Source: JBDSTZ01 sp039927975 (lineage in GTDB: Bacteria; Pseudomonadota; Gammaproteobacteria; Burkholderiales; Burkholderiaceae_D). From it: a DNA stretch of 16,119 nt. Below the pieces are notes generated by a model, which made no database searches, was not told the origin of the DNA, and was given only the letters and a program-made list of their open reading frames with translations. Location: assembly GCA_039927975.1 (NCBI GenBank), contig JBDSTZ010000414.1, positions 1-16,119 of the forward strand. The letters are read 5' to 3'. Made by a program: the position numbers and the translations under genes. Positions 1 through 7,056 of this stretch are shown here, one piece after another; the first letter of the stretch is position 1; every line of letters starts with the position of its first letter.

Positions 1-1043
1 GTCTGGCCTTTCTTGCCCTTGCCCGCGCTCTCGATCACGTCCGGATAGATGGTGCCCTGAGCCAGCCACTTGGCATTGGTCAGCTTGCCCGCTTCCACCT
101 GGAACACTTCAACGAATTCACGGCCGATGATTTTGCGTTTGGCTTCCGGATCCGCCACGCCGGCCAGGTGGCCCAGGAACTGCCCTTCCGCATCGATGCG
201 CAACACCTTCACGCCGAGGTTCTTGGCGAACATGTCCATCACCATCTTGCCCTCGTCCAGGCGCAGCAGGCCGTGATCGACGAACACGCAGGTCAGCTGG
301 TCGCCGATGGCGCGATGGATCAGCGCGGCAGCGACGCTCGAATCGACCCCGCCCGACAGGCCGAGGATGACTTCGTCGGTGCCAACCTGTTCACGAATCT
401 TGGCGACCGCTTCCGAAATATAGTCGGGCATGTTCCACTCCGACTTGCAGCCGCAGATCTCGTGCACGAAGCGGCCCAGGATGGCCTTGCCTTGCGAGGT
501 GTGCGTCACTTCCGGATGGAACTGCAGGCCGTAGAAGCGGCGCTCTTCATCGGCCATCGCGGCGATCGGACAGCTCGGGGTGTTACCCATCAGCTTGAAT
601 CCAGGCGGCATGTCCAGCACCTTGTCGCCATGGCTCATCCACACCCGCAGCATGCCGTGGCCTTCGTCGGTGACGAAATCGTTGATGCCGTTCAGCAGCG
701 CCGTATGGCTGCGCGCGCGCACTTCGGCGTAACCGAATTCGCGCACCAGGCCGTTCTCGACCTTGCCGCCCAGCTGGGCCGCCATGGTTTGCATGCCGTA
801 GCAAATGCCCAGCACCGGCACACCCAGCTCGAACACGGCTTGCGGCGCGCGCGGCGCATCCCCTTCCAGCGTCGAATTATGGCTGCCCGACAGAATCACC
901 CCGGCGGCGCCATAGTTGCGTACGAATTCATCGCTGACGTCGTAGGGAAACACTTCGGAGAACACCCCGGCGTCGCGCACGCGGCGGGCGATCAGTTGGG
1001 TCACTTGGGAGCCGAAATCGAGGATGAGGATTTTTGAGTGCAT
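1..1043 (-). CDS. guaA: GMP synthase (glutamine-hydrolysing), N-terminal two thirds, cut by window edge
   Basis: GuaA converts XMP to GMP in the cytoplasm, using ATP and ammonia released from glutamine. The first 347 codons are present; the rest runs off the left edge (family length is about 525-540 residues). The class I glutamine amidotransferase domain comes first, with Cys81 in GICYGMQ and His176 and Glu178 in FHPEV. The ATP-pyrophosphatase domain follows, with its PP-loop LSGGVDSS at about 229-236, then the conserved GTIYPDVIESAG segment near the edge. The start MHSKILILDFGSQ fits the family N-terminus. It lies 111 bases downstream of guaB on the same strand and probably shares its transcript, with a strong hairpin in the gap. 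Confidence 0.97.
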   Translation of the reverse strand, partial: MHSKILILDFGSQVTQLIARRVRDAGVFSEVFPYDVSDEFVRNYGAAGVILSGSHNSTLEGDAPRAPQAVFELGVPVLGICYGMQTMAAQLGGKVENGLVREFGYAEVRARSHTALLNGINDFVTDEGHGMLRVWMSHGDKVLDMPPGFKLMGNTPSCPIAAMADEERRFYGLQFHPEVTHTSQGKAILGRFVHEICGCKSEWNMPDYISEAVAKIREQVGTDEVILGLSGGVDSSVAAALIHRAIGDQLTCVFVDHGLLRLDEGKMVMDMFAKNLGVKVLRIDAEGQFLGHLAGVADPEAKRKIIGREFVEVFQVEAGKLTNAKWLAQGTIYPDVIESAGKGKKGQ

Positions 1044-1120
1044 GGAAGGAATCAGGGGAAGGATGGAAATAAGGAAGACTGGACAATGGAACCGGCGGCG
1101 CGCGGCGGCCGCGCAGACCG

Positions 1121-1143
1121 CCCGCGCCTGTTGCAGGCGCGGG
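1121..1143 (-). terminator. Strong hairpin between guaB and guaA, no T-tract
   Basis: A perfect 10-bp stem (CCCGCGCCTG / CAGGCGCGGG) closes a 3-base loop, 12 bases past the guaB stop. No run of T follows on the minus strand, so it does not look like a complete intrinsic terminator. It could stabilise the guaB 3' end, reduce read-through into guaA, or be a remnant repeat. The structure is directly visible; the role is inferred. Confidence 0.45.
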
Positions 1144-1154
1144 ACGGCGAAGGC

Positions 1155-2615
1155 TTACTCGGAACGGTAGTTCGGAGCTTCCTTGGTGATCTGCACGTCG
1201 TGCACGTGCGACTCGCGCATGCCGGCCGAGGTGATCTCGACAAATTCGGCTTTTTCACGCAGTTCGTCGATCGAGGCGCAACCGCAGTAGCCCATCGACT
1301 GGCGCACGCCGCCCACCAGCTGGTAGATGATGGCCAGCACGCTGCCCTTGTAGGCAACACGGCCTTCGATACCTTCCGGCACGAACTTGTCGGCTTTCGA
1401 CGAGGCGTCCTGGAAATAGCGGTCGGCCGAGCCGTCCGCCATCGCGCCCAGGCTGCCCATGCCGCGATACGACTTGTAGCTGCGGCCCTGATACAGGATG
1501 ACTTCGCCAGGTGCTTCTTCGGTGCCGGCGAACATCGAACCCATCATGACGGTCGAGGCGCCGGCAGCCAGCGCTTTCGAGATGTCGCCCGAGAAGCGGA
1601 TGCCGCCGTCGGCGATGCACGGCACGCCGGTGCCGCGCAGGGCGTCGGCCACGTTCGAGATGGCGGTAATTTGCGGCACGCCGACACCGGCGACGATGCG
1701 GGTGGTGCAGATCGAGCCAGGGCCGATGCCGACCTTGACCGCGTCGGCGCCGTATTCGACCAGCGCCAGGGCGGCGGCGGCGGTGGCGATGTTGCCGCCG
1801 ATGACGTCGACATGCGGGTACTTGGTCTTGATCCACTTCACGCGGTCGAGGATGCCTTGCGAGTGGCCGTGGGCGGTGTCGACCACCAGCACGTCGACGC
1901 CGGCGGCGACCAGCAGGTCGATGCGCTCTTCGTCACGCGGGCTGACGCCGACGGCGGCGCCGACCAGCAGCTTGCCCTGCGCATCTTTCGAGGCGAACGG
2001 GTGCTCGTGCGATTTCTGGATATCCTTGACGGTGATGAGGCCGCGCAGCTCGAAGGCGTCGTTGACGACCAGCACGCGCTCGAGGCGGTGCTTGTTCATC
2101 AGGCGCTTGGCTTCGATCGGATCGGCGTCTTCCTTGACGTAGACGAGCTTTTCGCGCGGGGTCATCTTGGCGCGCGCCTCGGCGTCGAGCTCTTCCTCGA
2201 AACGCAGGTCGCGGTTGGTGATGATGCCGACCACGGTCTTGCCTTCGACCACGGGGAAGCCGCTGATGCCGTATTGTTCCGTCAACTTGATGACGTCACG
2301 GATCTTCATGGTCGGCGGAATCGTGATCGGGTCGCGCAGCACGCCGGCCTCGAAACGCTTGACGCGCGCCACTTCGCGGGCTTGTTCCTTCGGGCCCAGG
2401 TTCTTGTGAATGATACCGATGCCGCCCTCTTGCGCCATGGCGATTGCCAGGCGAGCCTCGGTGACCGTGTCCATGGCAGCCGACAACAGGGGGATGTTGA
2501 GGGCGATGTTGCGGGTCAGACGGGTCTTGAGCGAGGTGTCGGCAGGCAGGATATTCGAATAAGCCGGAACCAGGAGCACGTCATCGAACGTGAGTGCTTT
2601 TTGAAGTAGACGCAT
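1155..2615 (-). CDS. guaB: Inosine-5'-monophosphate dehydrogenase
   Basis: GuaB oxidises IMP to XMP with NAD+, the committed step towards GMP. The 486-residue protein matches the usual length (about 488). The (beta/alpha)8 catalytic barrel is interrupted by a tandem CBS module at about residues 93-205. The active-site loop GIGPGSICTTR carries the nucleophile Cys303, IADGGIR (335-340) binds the IMP phosphate, and the flap contains YRGMGSLGAM (383-392). The start MRLLQKALTFDDVLL is the family N-terminus. AGGAAA precedes the ATG and a consensus -10 box lies a short distance upstream. guaA follows on the same strand. Confidence 0.98.
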   Translation of the reverse strand: MRLLQKALTFDDVLLVPAYSNILPADTSLKTRLTRNIALNIPLLSAAMDTVTEARLAIAMAQEGGIGIIHKNLGPKEQAREVARVKRFEAGVLRDPITIPPTMKIRDVIKLTEQYGISGFPVVEGKTVVGIITNRDLRFEEELDAEARAKMTPREKLVYVKEDADPIEAKRLMNKHRLERVLVVNDAFELRGLITVKDIQKSHEHPFASKDAQGKLLVGAAVGVSPRDEERIDLLVAAGVDVLVVDTAHGHSQGILDRVKWIKTKYPHVDVIGGNIATAAAALALVEYGADAVKVGIGPGSICTTRIVAGVGVPQITAISNVADALRGTGVPCIADGGIRFSGDISKALAAGASTVMMGSMFAGTEEAPGEVILYQGRSYKSYRGMGSLGAMADGSADRYFQDASSKADKFVPEGIEGRVAYKGSVLAIIYQLVGGVRQSMGYCGCASIDELREKAEFVEITSAGMRESHVHDVQITKEAPNYRSE

Positions 2616-2642
2616 AGCATTTTCCTATTGGCGCAAAATCGA

Positions 2643-2648
2643 ATTATA
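2643..2648 (-). promoter_or_regulatory. Likely guaB promoter -10 box
   Basis: On the minus strand a perfect TATAAT lies 27 bases before the guaB ATG, which implies a leader of only about 20 bases. No good -35 box is found at 16-18 bases spacing (the best is CAGACG), so strength may depend on an activator or on the -10 alone. Confidence 0.55.
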
Positions 2649-2712
2649 CAGAAGTTCGCGCCCGCCGTCTGTGCACCGGGGGCAAAAATTCGCTGCAAGG
2701 GGAGAAACTTGG

Positions 2713-2741
2713 TTGACAAGGGGAATGAATGTTGGTGTAGT
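2713..2741 (+). promoter_or_regulatory. Likely sigma70-type promoter for the DUF4124 gene
   Basis: A perfect -35 TTGACA (2713-2718) is followed after 17 bases by TGTAGT (2736-2741), a 4/6 match to the -10 consensus preceded by TGG. Transcription would begin near 2748. That is just after the upstream ATG at 2747, so it favours the ATG at 2774 as the true start. Confidence 0.5.
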
Positions 2742-2773
2742 GACGCATGGCAACTATTTTCCAGGATCGACAC

Positions 2774-3307
2774 ATGAACGACACCTCCACCCTGCCGGCG
2801 CGGCTGCTGGTGGTCGCCGCGCTGATGACCGTGTCCGCACTCGCCCAGGCCCAATTCAAATGGGTCGACGAGAAGGGACAGAAGCACTTTTCCGACCGTC
2901 CGCCGCCAACTTCCATTCCGCTGAAGAACATTTTGCAGGCGCCCGGCCAGCGACACGGCCCGGCCGGCGCCAGCGACGTCGTGCTTGCGGTGGCCGAAGC
3001 GCCTGCCGCAGCGCCTGCCGCGCCGACGCCCAAGCCGGCGGCAAGTCCCACCATCGCCGAGCGCAATGCCGAGTATCGCAAGCGCGTGAAAGATCAGGCC
3101 GACAAGGAAGAGAAGGAAAAACAGGAAACCGAAGCCAAGGCGGCAAAGCAGGACAATTGCGCCCGGGCGCGCGAGGCGAAGCTGGTGCTCGACTCGGGCC
3201 AGCAAATCGGTTCGATCGACAAGAATGGCGAGCGCGTCGTCATGGATGAAGTCCGCCGCGCGCAGGAAAACAAACGCGTCGCCACCGCGCTGGCGGGGTG
3301 CAATTAG
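2774..3307 (+). CDS. DUF4124 domain-containing exported protein
   Basis: This is a predicted periplasmic protein of unknown function, 177 residues from the chosen start. Residues 1-27 look like a Sec signal peptide: a short polar N-terminus, a hydrophobic stretch LLVVAALMTVSALA, and an AQA cleavage motif. The mature protein begins with the DUF4124 signature FKWVDEKGQKHFSDRPPP. An Ala/Pro-rich linker follows, then a charged helical segment rich in Lys and Glu, and a C-terminal part with two cysteines (DNCARA and the final GCN) that could form a disulfide. An in-frame ATG nine codons upstream (2747) lacks a ribosome site and coincides with the predicted transcription start; AGGA precedes 2774. 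The gene is divergent from guaB. The family is recognised but its role is not known to me. Confidence 0.85.
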   Translation: MNDTSTLPARLLVVAALMTVSALAQAQFKWVDEKGQKHFSDRPPPTSIPLKNILQAPGQRHGPAGASDVVLAVAEAPAAAPAAPTPKPAASPTIAERNAEYRKRVKDQADKEEKEKQETEAKAAKQDNCARAREAKLVLDSGQQIGSIDKNGERVVMDEVRRAQENKRVATALAGCN

Positions 3308-3317
3308 GGCAGAACGG

Positions 3318-3341
3318 TTGGCCCGGTGCACACCGGGCCGA
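3318..3341 (+). terminator. GC-rich hairpin after the DUF4124 gene
   Basis: GGCCCGGT / ACCGGGCC forms an 8-bp stem around a 4-base loop, extendable by a T-G and a T-A pair. It starts about 10 bases past the stop. There is no T-tract, so termination is plausible but unproven. Confidence 0.45.
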
Positions 3342-3378
3342 ATCAAACAGGGCTGATCAAGGTGCCGGCGCGGTGAAG

Positions 3379-3457
3379 ATCGCCCGCCAAGTCAGCTAGT
3401 TGCCGCCCTGCTCCGCCGTGCGCCGCTCGGGGGCCCGCTTGCGGCGGGCTTCCTTCG
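3379..3457 (-). pseudogene. Decayed duplicate of the rnfH 3' end
   Basis: This stretch repeats the end of the neighbouring rnfH. Bases 3417-3457 match 3589-3629 at 39 of 41 positions. Read in the same frame, it encodes KEARRKRAPERRTAEQGGN followed by a TAG stop, against KETRRKRAHERRTVGTGQ and TAG in the intact gene. Weaker similarity continues about 17 bases past both stops. No start or upstream rnfH sequence accompanies it, so it cannot encode a working protein. A local duplication, or the left-over junction of allelic replacement by a related rnfH, would explain it. Confidence 0.6.
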
Positions 3458-3463
3458 CTGCAA

Positions 3464-3512
3464 GGCATGGGCTCAGGTGGGAACGGCATGGGAAGGGCAT
3501 GGAAGGGCATGG
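3464..3512. repeat. Short GGCATGG repeats
   Basis: GGCATGG occurs four times (3464, 3485, 3496, 3506), spaced 21, 11 and 10 bases. The last copies form a near-tandem AAGGGCATGG unit. The cluster lies between the rnfH tail duplicate and rnfH. I see no gene in it. Confidence 0.55.
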
Positions 3513-3570
3513 GGTCAGTTACGACATTCGTACACGGCCTCGACCATTCATTGCCCGGCACCTCGGCTAG

Positions 3571-3927
3571 CTATTGCCCTGTCCCCACCGTGCGCCGCTC
3601 GTGGGCCCGCTTGCGGCGGGTTTCCTTCGGGTCGGCCAGCAGGGGCCGGTAGATTTCAATCCGGTCGCGCTCGCGCAGCACCGTCTCCAACGCTTTCTTC
3701 TTGCCATAAAGACCAACCGGCTGTGTGGCGAGGTCGATCTCCGGATGGTCGCGCAGTACGCCCGATTGCTCGATCGCTTGGGCGATGGTGGTGCCGCTGA
3801 ACACCCGCAATTCGCGCAGATCTTCGCTACTGGCCGTCGCGTAGCACACCGACACCAGCAAACCGGGATCGCTCAGCGCGCCCGCCAGCACAGGCGCCAG
3901 CGTCTGCTCAGACGGTTGCTTTGCCAT
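3571..3927 (-). CDS. rnfH: RnfH family ubiquitin-like protein
   Basis: A small beta-grasp protein of the RnfH (UPF0125) family, 118 residues against about 96 in E. coli. The core begins at about residue 22 (GLLVSVCYA). It ends in the family hallmark RIEIYRPLLADP (89-100) and a basic tail RRKRAHERR. The first 20 residues are an extension poorly conserved in the family, so the true start could be later. The ATG lies inside the end of ratA (20-base overlap), consistent with translational coupling. The ratA-rnfH pairing is widespread in proteobacteria. The molecular role is unsettled; the name comes from its link to rnf electron-transport clusters in some species. The last about 60 bases are duplicated just downstream. 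Confidence 0.9.
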   Translation of the reverse strand: MAKQPSEQTLAPVLAGALSDPGLLVSVCYATASSEDLRELRVFSGTTIAQAIEQSGVLRDHPEIDLATQPVGLYGKKKALETVLRERDRIEIYRPLLADPKETRRKRAHERRTVGTGQ

Positions 3928-4351
3928 ACACCGTGTCCGCCCGCTTGCAAAAGGAATCGACCATGCTGTTGGCGATCATGCCAAACACGGGCCCGATCAG
4001 TTGCTCAAGCAGCATGCTGGAAAACTCGTAGTGCAGGTCGAAGTCGACCTTGCAGGCGTCGGCGCGCAGCGCCTTGAAGGTCCAGGTGCCATCCATCAGC
4101 TTGAACGGCCCGTCGACCAGCTTCATGCGCATTTCGGTCGGACGCACATTGTGGTTGGCGGTCGTGAAGCTTTGCTTTACGCCGTGAAAGTTGATCGCCA
4201 ACGAGGCGACAAGCTTGTCCTCACCGCGCTCGATCACCTTGACGCCGCCGCACCAGGGCAGAAATTTGGGATAATCTTCGACCGCCGCGACCAGATCGAA
4301 CATCTGTTCCGCGCTGTAGCCGAGAAAAACTGTCTTGTGCACTACTGCCAT
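3908..4351 (-). CDS. ratA: RatA family START-like protein (COQ10/polyketide cyclase fold)
   Basis: A 147-residue protein of the RatA/COQ10 family with a helix-grip, START-like fold. The start MAVVHKTVFLGYSAEQMFDLV and the signature VEDYPKFLPWCGG (24-36) are characteristic, as is the C-terminal helix LLEQLIGPVFGMIANSMVDSF. In E. coli the homologue was reported as a toxin blocking 70S ribosome assembly. Mitochondrial and bacterial relatives instead bind ubiquinone and support respiration, so the toxin label should not be taken as certain here. It is divergent from smpB (118-base gap) and overlaps the downstream rnfH by 20 bases. Confidence 0.93.
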   Translation of the reverse strand: MAVVHKTVFLGYSAEQMFDLVAAVEDYPKFLPWCGGVKVIERGEDKLVASLAINFHGVKQSFTTANHNVRPTEMRMKLVDGPFKLMDGTWTFKALRADACKVDFDLHYEFSSMLLEQLIGPVFGMIANSMVDSFCKRADTVYGKATV

Positions 4352-4363
4352 TAGTCTACCGTT

Positions 4364-4372
4364 TGCTATGAT
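4364..4372 (+). promoter_or_regulatory. Candidate extended -10 promoter for smpB
   Basis: TGCTATGAT matches an extended -10 element (TGn plus TATGAT, 5/6). No clear -35 is present, as is acceptable for extended -10 promoters. The leader would be about 90 bases and contain an inverted repeat, CGCCCGC (4395-4401) with GCGGGCG (4421-4427), that could fold. The position just outside the divergent ratA start fits, but the evidence is sequence pattern only. Confidence 0.35.
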
Positions 4373-4469
4373 GTTGAATACGTTGCATCAGTTCCGCCCG
4401 CTGCGACCAATTACGCGAACGCGGGCGCGACACCAGTAGTTTAACCGACCCGCGCATTTTCGATATTTC

Positions 4470-4919
4470 ATGAGTATTGCAGACAACAAAAAAGCCTTTC
4501 ACGACTATTTCATCGAGGACCGCTTCGAGGCCGGCATCGTGCTCGAAGGGTGGGAAGTGAAGGCCATCCGCGACGCCCGCGTGCAGATCAAGGAAGCCTA
4601 CGTGGTCGTGCGCGGCGACGAGCTGTTCCTGTTCGGCGCCCACATCAGCGCGCTGGCGACGGCGTCCGCCTTCACCCATCCGGACGCCGTGCGCACCCGC
4701 AAGCTGCTGCTGCACCGCGCCGAGCTCGACAAGCTGATCGGCAAGGTCGAGCGCTCGGGCTACACCCTGGTGCCGCTCAACCTGCATTACAAGGGCGGGC
4801 GCGTGAAATGCGAAGTGGGCCTGGCCAAGGGCAAGAAAATGCATGACAAGCGCGCCACCGAGAAAGAACGCGACGGCAAGCGCGAAGTCGCGTCAGCGAT
4901 GAAGCAGCATCGGCGTTAA
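4470..4919 (+). CDS. smpB: SsrA (tmRNA)-binding protein SmpB
   Basis: SmpB binds tmRNA and delivers it to stalled ribosomes for trans-translation. The 149-residue protein has the usual length. It begins MSIADNKKAFHDYFIEDRFEAGIVLEGWEVKAI over its first 33 residues, with the conserved GWEVKAIR strand at 27-34. RSGYTLVPL and the basic KKMHDKR segment (122-128) follow, leading into the C-terminal tail that forms a helix in the mRNA channel. The tail has Gly136 where many homologues carry Trp. No good ribosome site is visible before the ATG, but the start matches the family N-terminus. It converges on the MFS gene, with stops sharing a TTAA. Confidence 0.96.
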   Translation: MSIADNKKAFHDYFIEDRFEAGIVLEGWEVKAIRDARVQIKEAYVVVRGDELFLFGAHISALATASAFTHPDAVRTRKLLLHRAELDKLIGKVERSGYTLVPLNLHYKGGRVKCEVGLAKGKKMHDKRATEKERDGKREVASAMKQHRR

Positions 4920-6112
4920 GCCTGCACTTCCGCCGCACCGGCGATCGCCTTGGCTTGGCTCAGGCGCCAGAACGCGAAACTGAGCGCGAGGCCAGCCAGC
5001 ACACCCATCGCCAGCTTGTAGGCGCTGTCGAACAGCAGCGGCGCCACCAGGCCCGACACCATGGCAAACGCCATCATCTGGATAAACCCCATCATCGACG
5101 AGGCCAGGCCGCGGTTGTCGGGAAACAGCGCCAGCGCCCGCATCTGCACCGCCGGCATCGCGAAGGCCAGGCCGAAGGTGTACACAAACAGCGGCAACAC
5201 CGCCCATGGCACCTGCGCGACATTGGTCGCGGTGTAGGCCACATTGATGACGGCGCCGGCCGCCATCACGCCGAAACCGATCCATTTCATCTTCTCCAAC
5301 GCCATCTTGTGCGCCAACTTGCCTGACAGCGCCGAACCGACCACCATACCGCTGATGAGCGGAATAAACATCCAGGCGAAGGCCGTCTCCGGCAGGTGCA
5401 GGATATCCATCACGAAGTGGGCGGCCGAGCCGATGTACAGCGACAGGCCGCCAAAGGCCATGCCGACCGACAGCGACAGCAGCAAGAACCGAGGATGGCT
5501 GAGCACCATCAGATAATTTTTCATGATGGCGGCCGGATGAAACACCTGGCGCTTCGCGGCCGGCAGGGATTCATCGAGCGCGCGCCAGCACAGAATGATC
5601 ATCAGGGTGCCGAAGGCGGCGAGGAAATAAAAGGTCGACTGCCAGCCGAAATGCACGTGCAGCCAGCCGCCCAGAACAGGGGCAATGGCTGGCGCGAGGC
5701 CAAACACCATCATGATGTGCGACATCATTTTTTGGGCCTGGGCGCCGGAAAAGCGGTCTTGCACGATCGCCTGGCCGACCACCGAACCGGCGCCGGCCGA
5801 CAGGCCCTGCAGCAGCCGGCAGGCCAGCAGCCAGCCGAAGGTCGGCGCCACGGCCGCGCCAAGCGAGGCGAAGGTGTAGACCACCAGCGACACCAGGATT
5901 ACGGGCCGTCGCCCGAAGGAATCGGACAAGGTGCCGTAAAACAGCATCATGAAAGCAAAAGCGAACAGGAACACGCTCAGGGTCTGCTGCACGGCCAGCG
6001 GACCGACGGCGAAGTACTGGCCGATGGCCGGAATCGAGGGCAGATACGTGTCGATCGCCAGGGCGCCCACCATTCCCAGGCAGGCAAGTATGACGGTGAG
6101 CAAACGATGCAT
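4916..6112 (-). CDS. Bcr/CflA-type multidrug efflux MFS transporter
   Basis: A 398-residue inner-membrane transporter with about 12 hydrophobic helices, likely a proton-driven drug exporter of the DHA1 Bcr/CflA family. TM1 is followed by DTYLPSIPAI (21-30), typical of this family. Motif A, GTLSDSFGRRP (60-70), lies in the TM2-TM3 loop. Arg99 sits in the LACRLLQGLSAGAG region of TM4. The antiporter motif C, GLAPAIAPVLGGW, spans 138-150 in TM5. A short polar loop at about 180-195 separates the two halves. The start MHRLLTVILACLG leads straight into TM1, with AAGGCG upstream. Substrates cannot be read from sequence. It stands alone between the convergent smpB and lepB. Confidence 0.92.
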   Translation of the reverse strand: MHRLLTVILACLGMVGALAIDTYLPSIPAIGQYFAVGPLAVQQTLSVFLFAFAFMMLFYGTLSDSFGRRPVILVSLVVYTFASLGAAVAPTFGWLLACRLLQGLSAGAGSVVGQAIVQDRFSGAQAQKMMSHIMMVFGLAPAIAPVLGGWLHVHFGWQSTFYFLAAFGTLMIILCWRALDESLPAAKRQVFHPAAIMKNYLMVLSHPRFLLLSLSVGMAFGGLSLYIGSAAHFVMDILHLPETAFAWMFIPLISGMVVGSALSGKLAHKMALEKMKWIGFGVMAAGAVINVAYTATNVAQVPWAVLPLFVYTFGLAFAMPAVQMRALALFPDNRGLASSMMGFIQMMAFAMVSGLVAPLLFDSAYKLAMGVLAGLALSFAFWRLSQAKAIAGAAEVQA

Positions 6113-6167
6113 GCGGTGTCGCCTTTGTATTCACAGGACACTGCACCATGCAAGCGACCAGCTCGCT

Positions 6168-6173
6168 ATTTTA
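6168..6173 (-). promoter_or_regulatory. Possible -10 box for the MFS transporter gene
   Basis: TAAAAT (5/6 to consensus) lies 55 bases before the MFS start on the minus strand, in the 114-base gap after lepB. The matching -35 is poor (TTCGCC-like), so this is only a candidate. Confidence 0.25.
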
Positions 6174-6226
6174 CCGGCAATTAACGATTGGCGAATCGGG
6201 CCGCCCCATATCCCGGGGCGCGCGCC

Positions 6227-6892
6227 CTACTCCAACTTCTGGCCGAAACGCTCGGTGCGCGGGCGCCAGTGATGGTCGAGGTCGGCCGACACCAACACCC
6301 GCTCGGCGCGGCCGATCAGCAAGGCGCGCGGCACGAAGCCGAAGAAGCGCGAGTCGCCGCTATTGTTGCGATTGTCGCCGAGCATGAGGAACTGGTCGGG
6401 CGGCACGGTCACGGCGGCGAAATCGCGACGCGACTGCACCGTCGGCAGCAGCTGGATGGTGTGGACCGAGGCGCCGCTGGCCTCGCGCAGGCGCTGCGCT
6501 GGCGTGTCCTGGCCGCGTACCTGCTCGGTTTCGAAGGACAGCGGCGTGTAGCTGGCCGGCTTGCCGTTGATGATCAGCTGGTCGCCATGCATCTCGACCA
6601 CGTCGCCCGGCAGCGCCACGATGCGCTTGATCAGGCGGGTACCGTCGGCCGGCGACGAGAAGGTCACCACGTCGCCCCGCTTCGGCTCGCCCGTGCGGGT
6701 GACGATGATGTCGGTCAGCGGCACTTTTAAGTTAAAGGCGAGGCGGTTGACGAACACCACGTCGCCTTCAAGCAAGTTGGGCCGCATCGAGCCGCTGGGA
6801 ATCGGGTTCCAGTCGGCCACCGCCGTGCGGAAAATCCCAAACAGGAACAGGAAGGCAATGAAGCCCTTGTTGTGGTGCAGCCAGCGTTTCAT
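6227..6892 (-). CDS. lepB: Signal peptidase I, short single-anchor form
   Basis: A membrane-anchored serine protease that removes signal peptides from exported proteins (S26 family). One N-terminal membrane segment (about 11-27) precedes box B IPSGSMRPNL, with nucleophile Ser35. Box D RLIKRIVALPGD supplies the general base Lys89, and box E reads GDNRNNSGDSR. All catalytic residues are present. At 221 residues it is much shorter than E. coli LepB (324, two membrane segments), and neither lepA nor rnc is adjacent. It may therefore be a second signal peptidase rather than the housekeeping copy. The ATG is preceded by GGGGA at good spacing. Confidence 0.9.
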   Translation of the reverse strand: MKRWLHHNKGFIAFLFLFGIFRTAVADWNPIPSGSMRPNLLEGDVVFVNRLAFNLKVPLTDIIVTRTGEPKRGDVVTFSSPADGTRLIKRIVALPGDVVEMHGDQLIINGKPASYTPLSFETEQVRGQDTPAQRLREASGASVHTIQLLPTVQSRRDFAAVTVPPDQFLMLGDNRNNSGDSRFFGFVPRALLIGRAERVLVSADLDHHWRPRTERFGQKLE

Positions 6893-6936
6893 CGCGATCC
6901 CCGGTGGTGTTGTGGTAACGCTGTTATAAACCTGCT

Positions 6937-6960
6937 GGCTTTAAAGCCGCTTAAGCATGC
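6937..6960. promoter_or_regulatory. Cluster of short palindromes upstream of lepB
   Basis: GGCTTTAAAGCC (6937-6948) is a perfect 12-base palindrome, followed directly by GCTTAAGC (6949-6956) and GCATGC (6955-6960). It lies next to a TATAAC -10-like box for lepB on the minus strand, so a repressor or activator site is conceivable. No regulator is identified. Confidence 0.3.
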
Positions 6961-6993
6961 GAACAGACCTGGGCGACGGCAGCGACTGACCGT

Positions 6994-7022
6994 TTGAAGG
7001 AAAGTGTGCGATGGGCTAAATT
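6994..7022 (+). promoter_or_regulatory. Candidate promoter for the ribbon-helix-helix gene
   Basis: TTGAAG (6994-6999) and TAAATT (7017-7022) are separated by 17 bases, each a 4/6 match. An inverted repeat CTAAA/TTTAG (7016-7020 and 7031-7035) overlaps the -10. That is where antitoxins of this type often bind their own promoter. Confidence 0.35.
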
Positions 7023-7056
7023 ATCAAATGTTTAGTAGCTGCTTGGAGTCGCCGCC

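Noticed and set aside
1038..2609. 523-codon open frame antisense to guaB
   Set aside because: Same shadow effect; guaB is complete on the other strand with all motifs.
3343..3561. 72-codon open frame in the rnfH downstream gap
   Set aside because: It reads the rnfH tail duplicate in the wrong frame and the GGCATGG repeats as Pro/Met low complexity.
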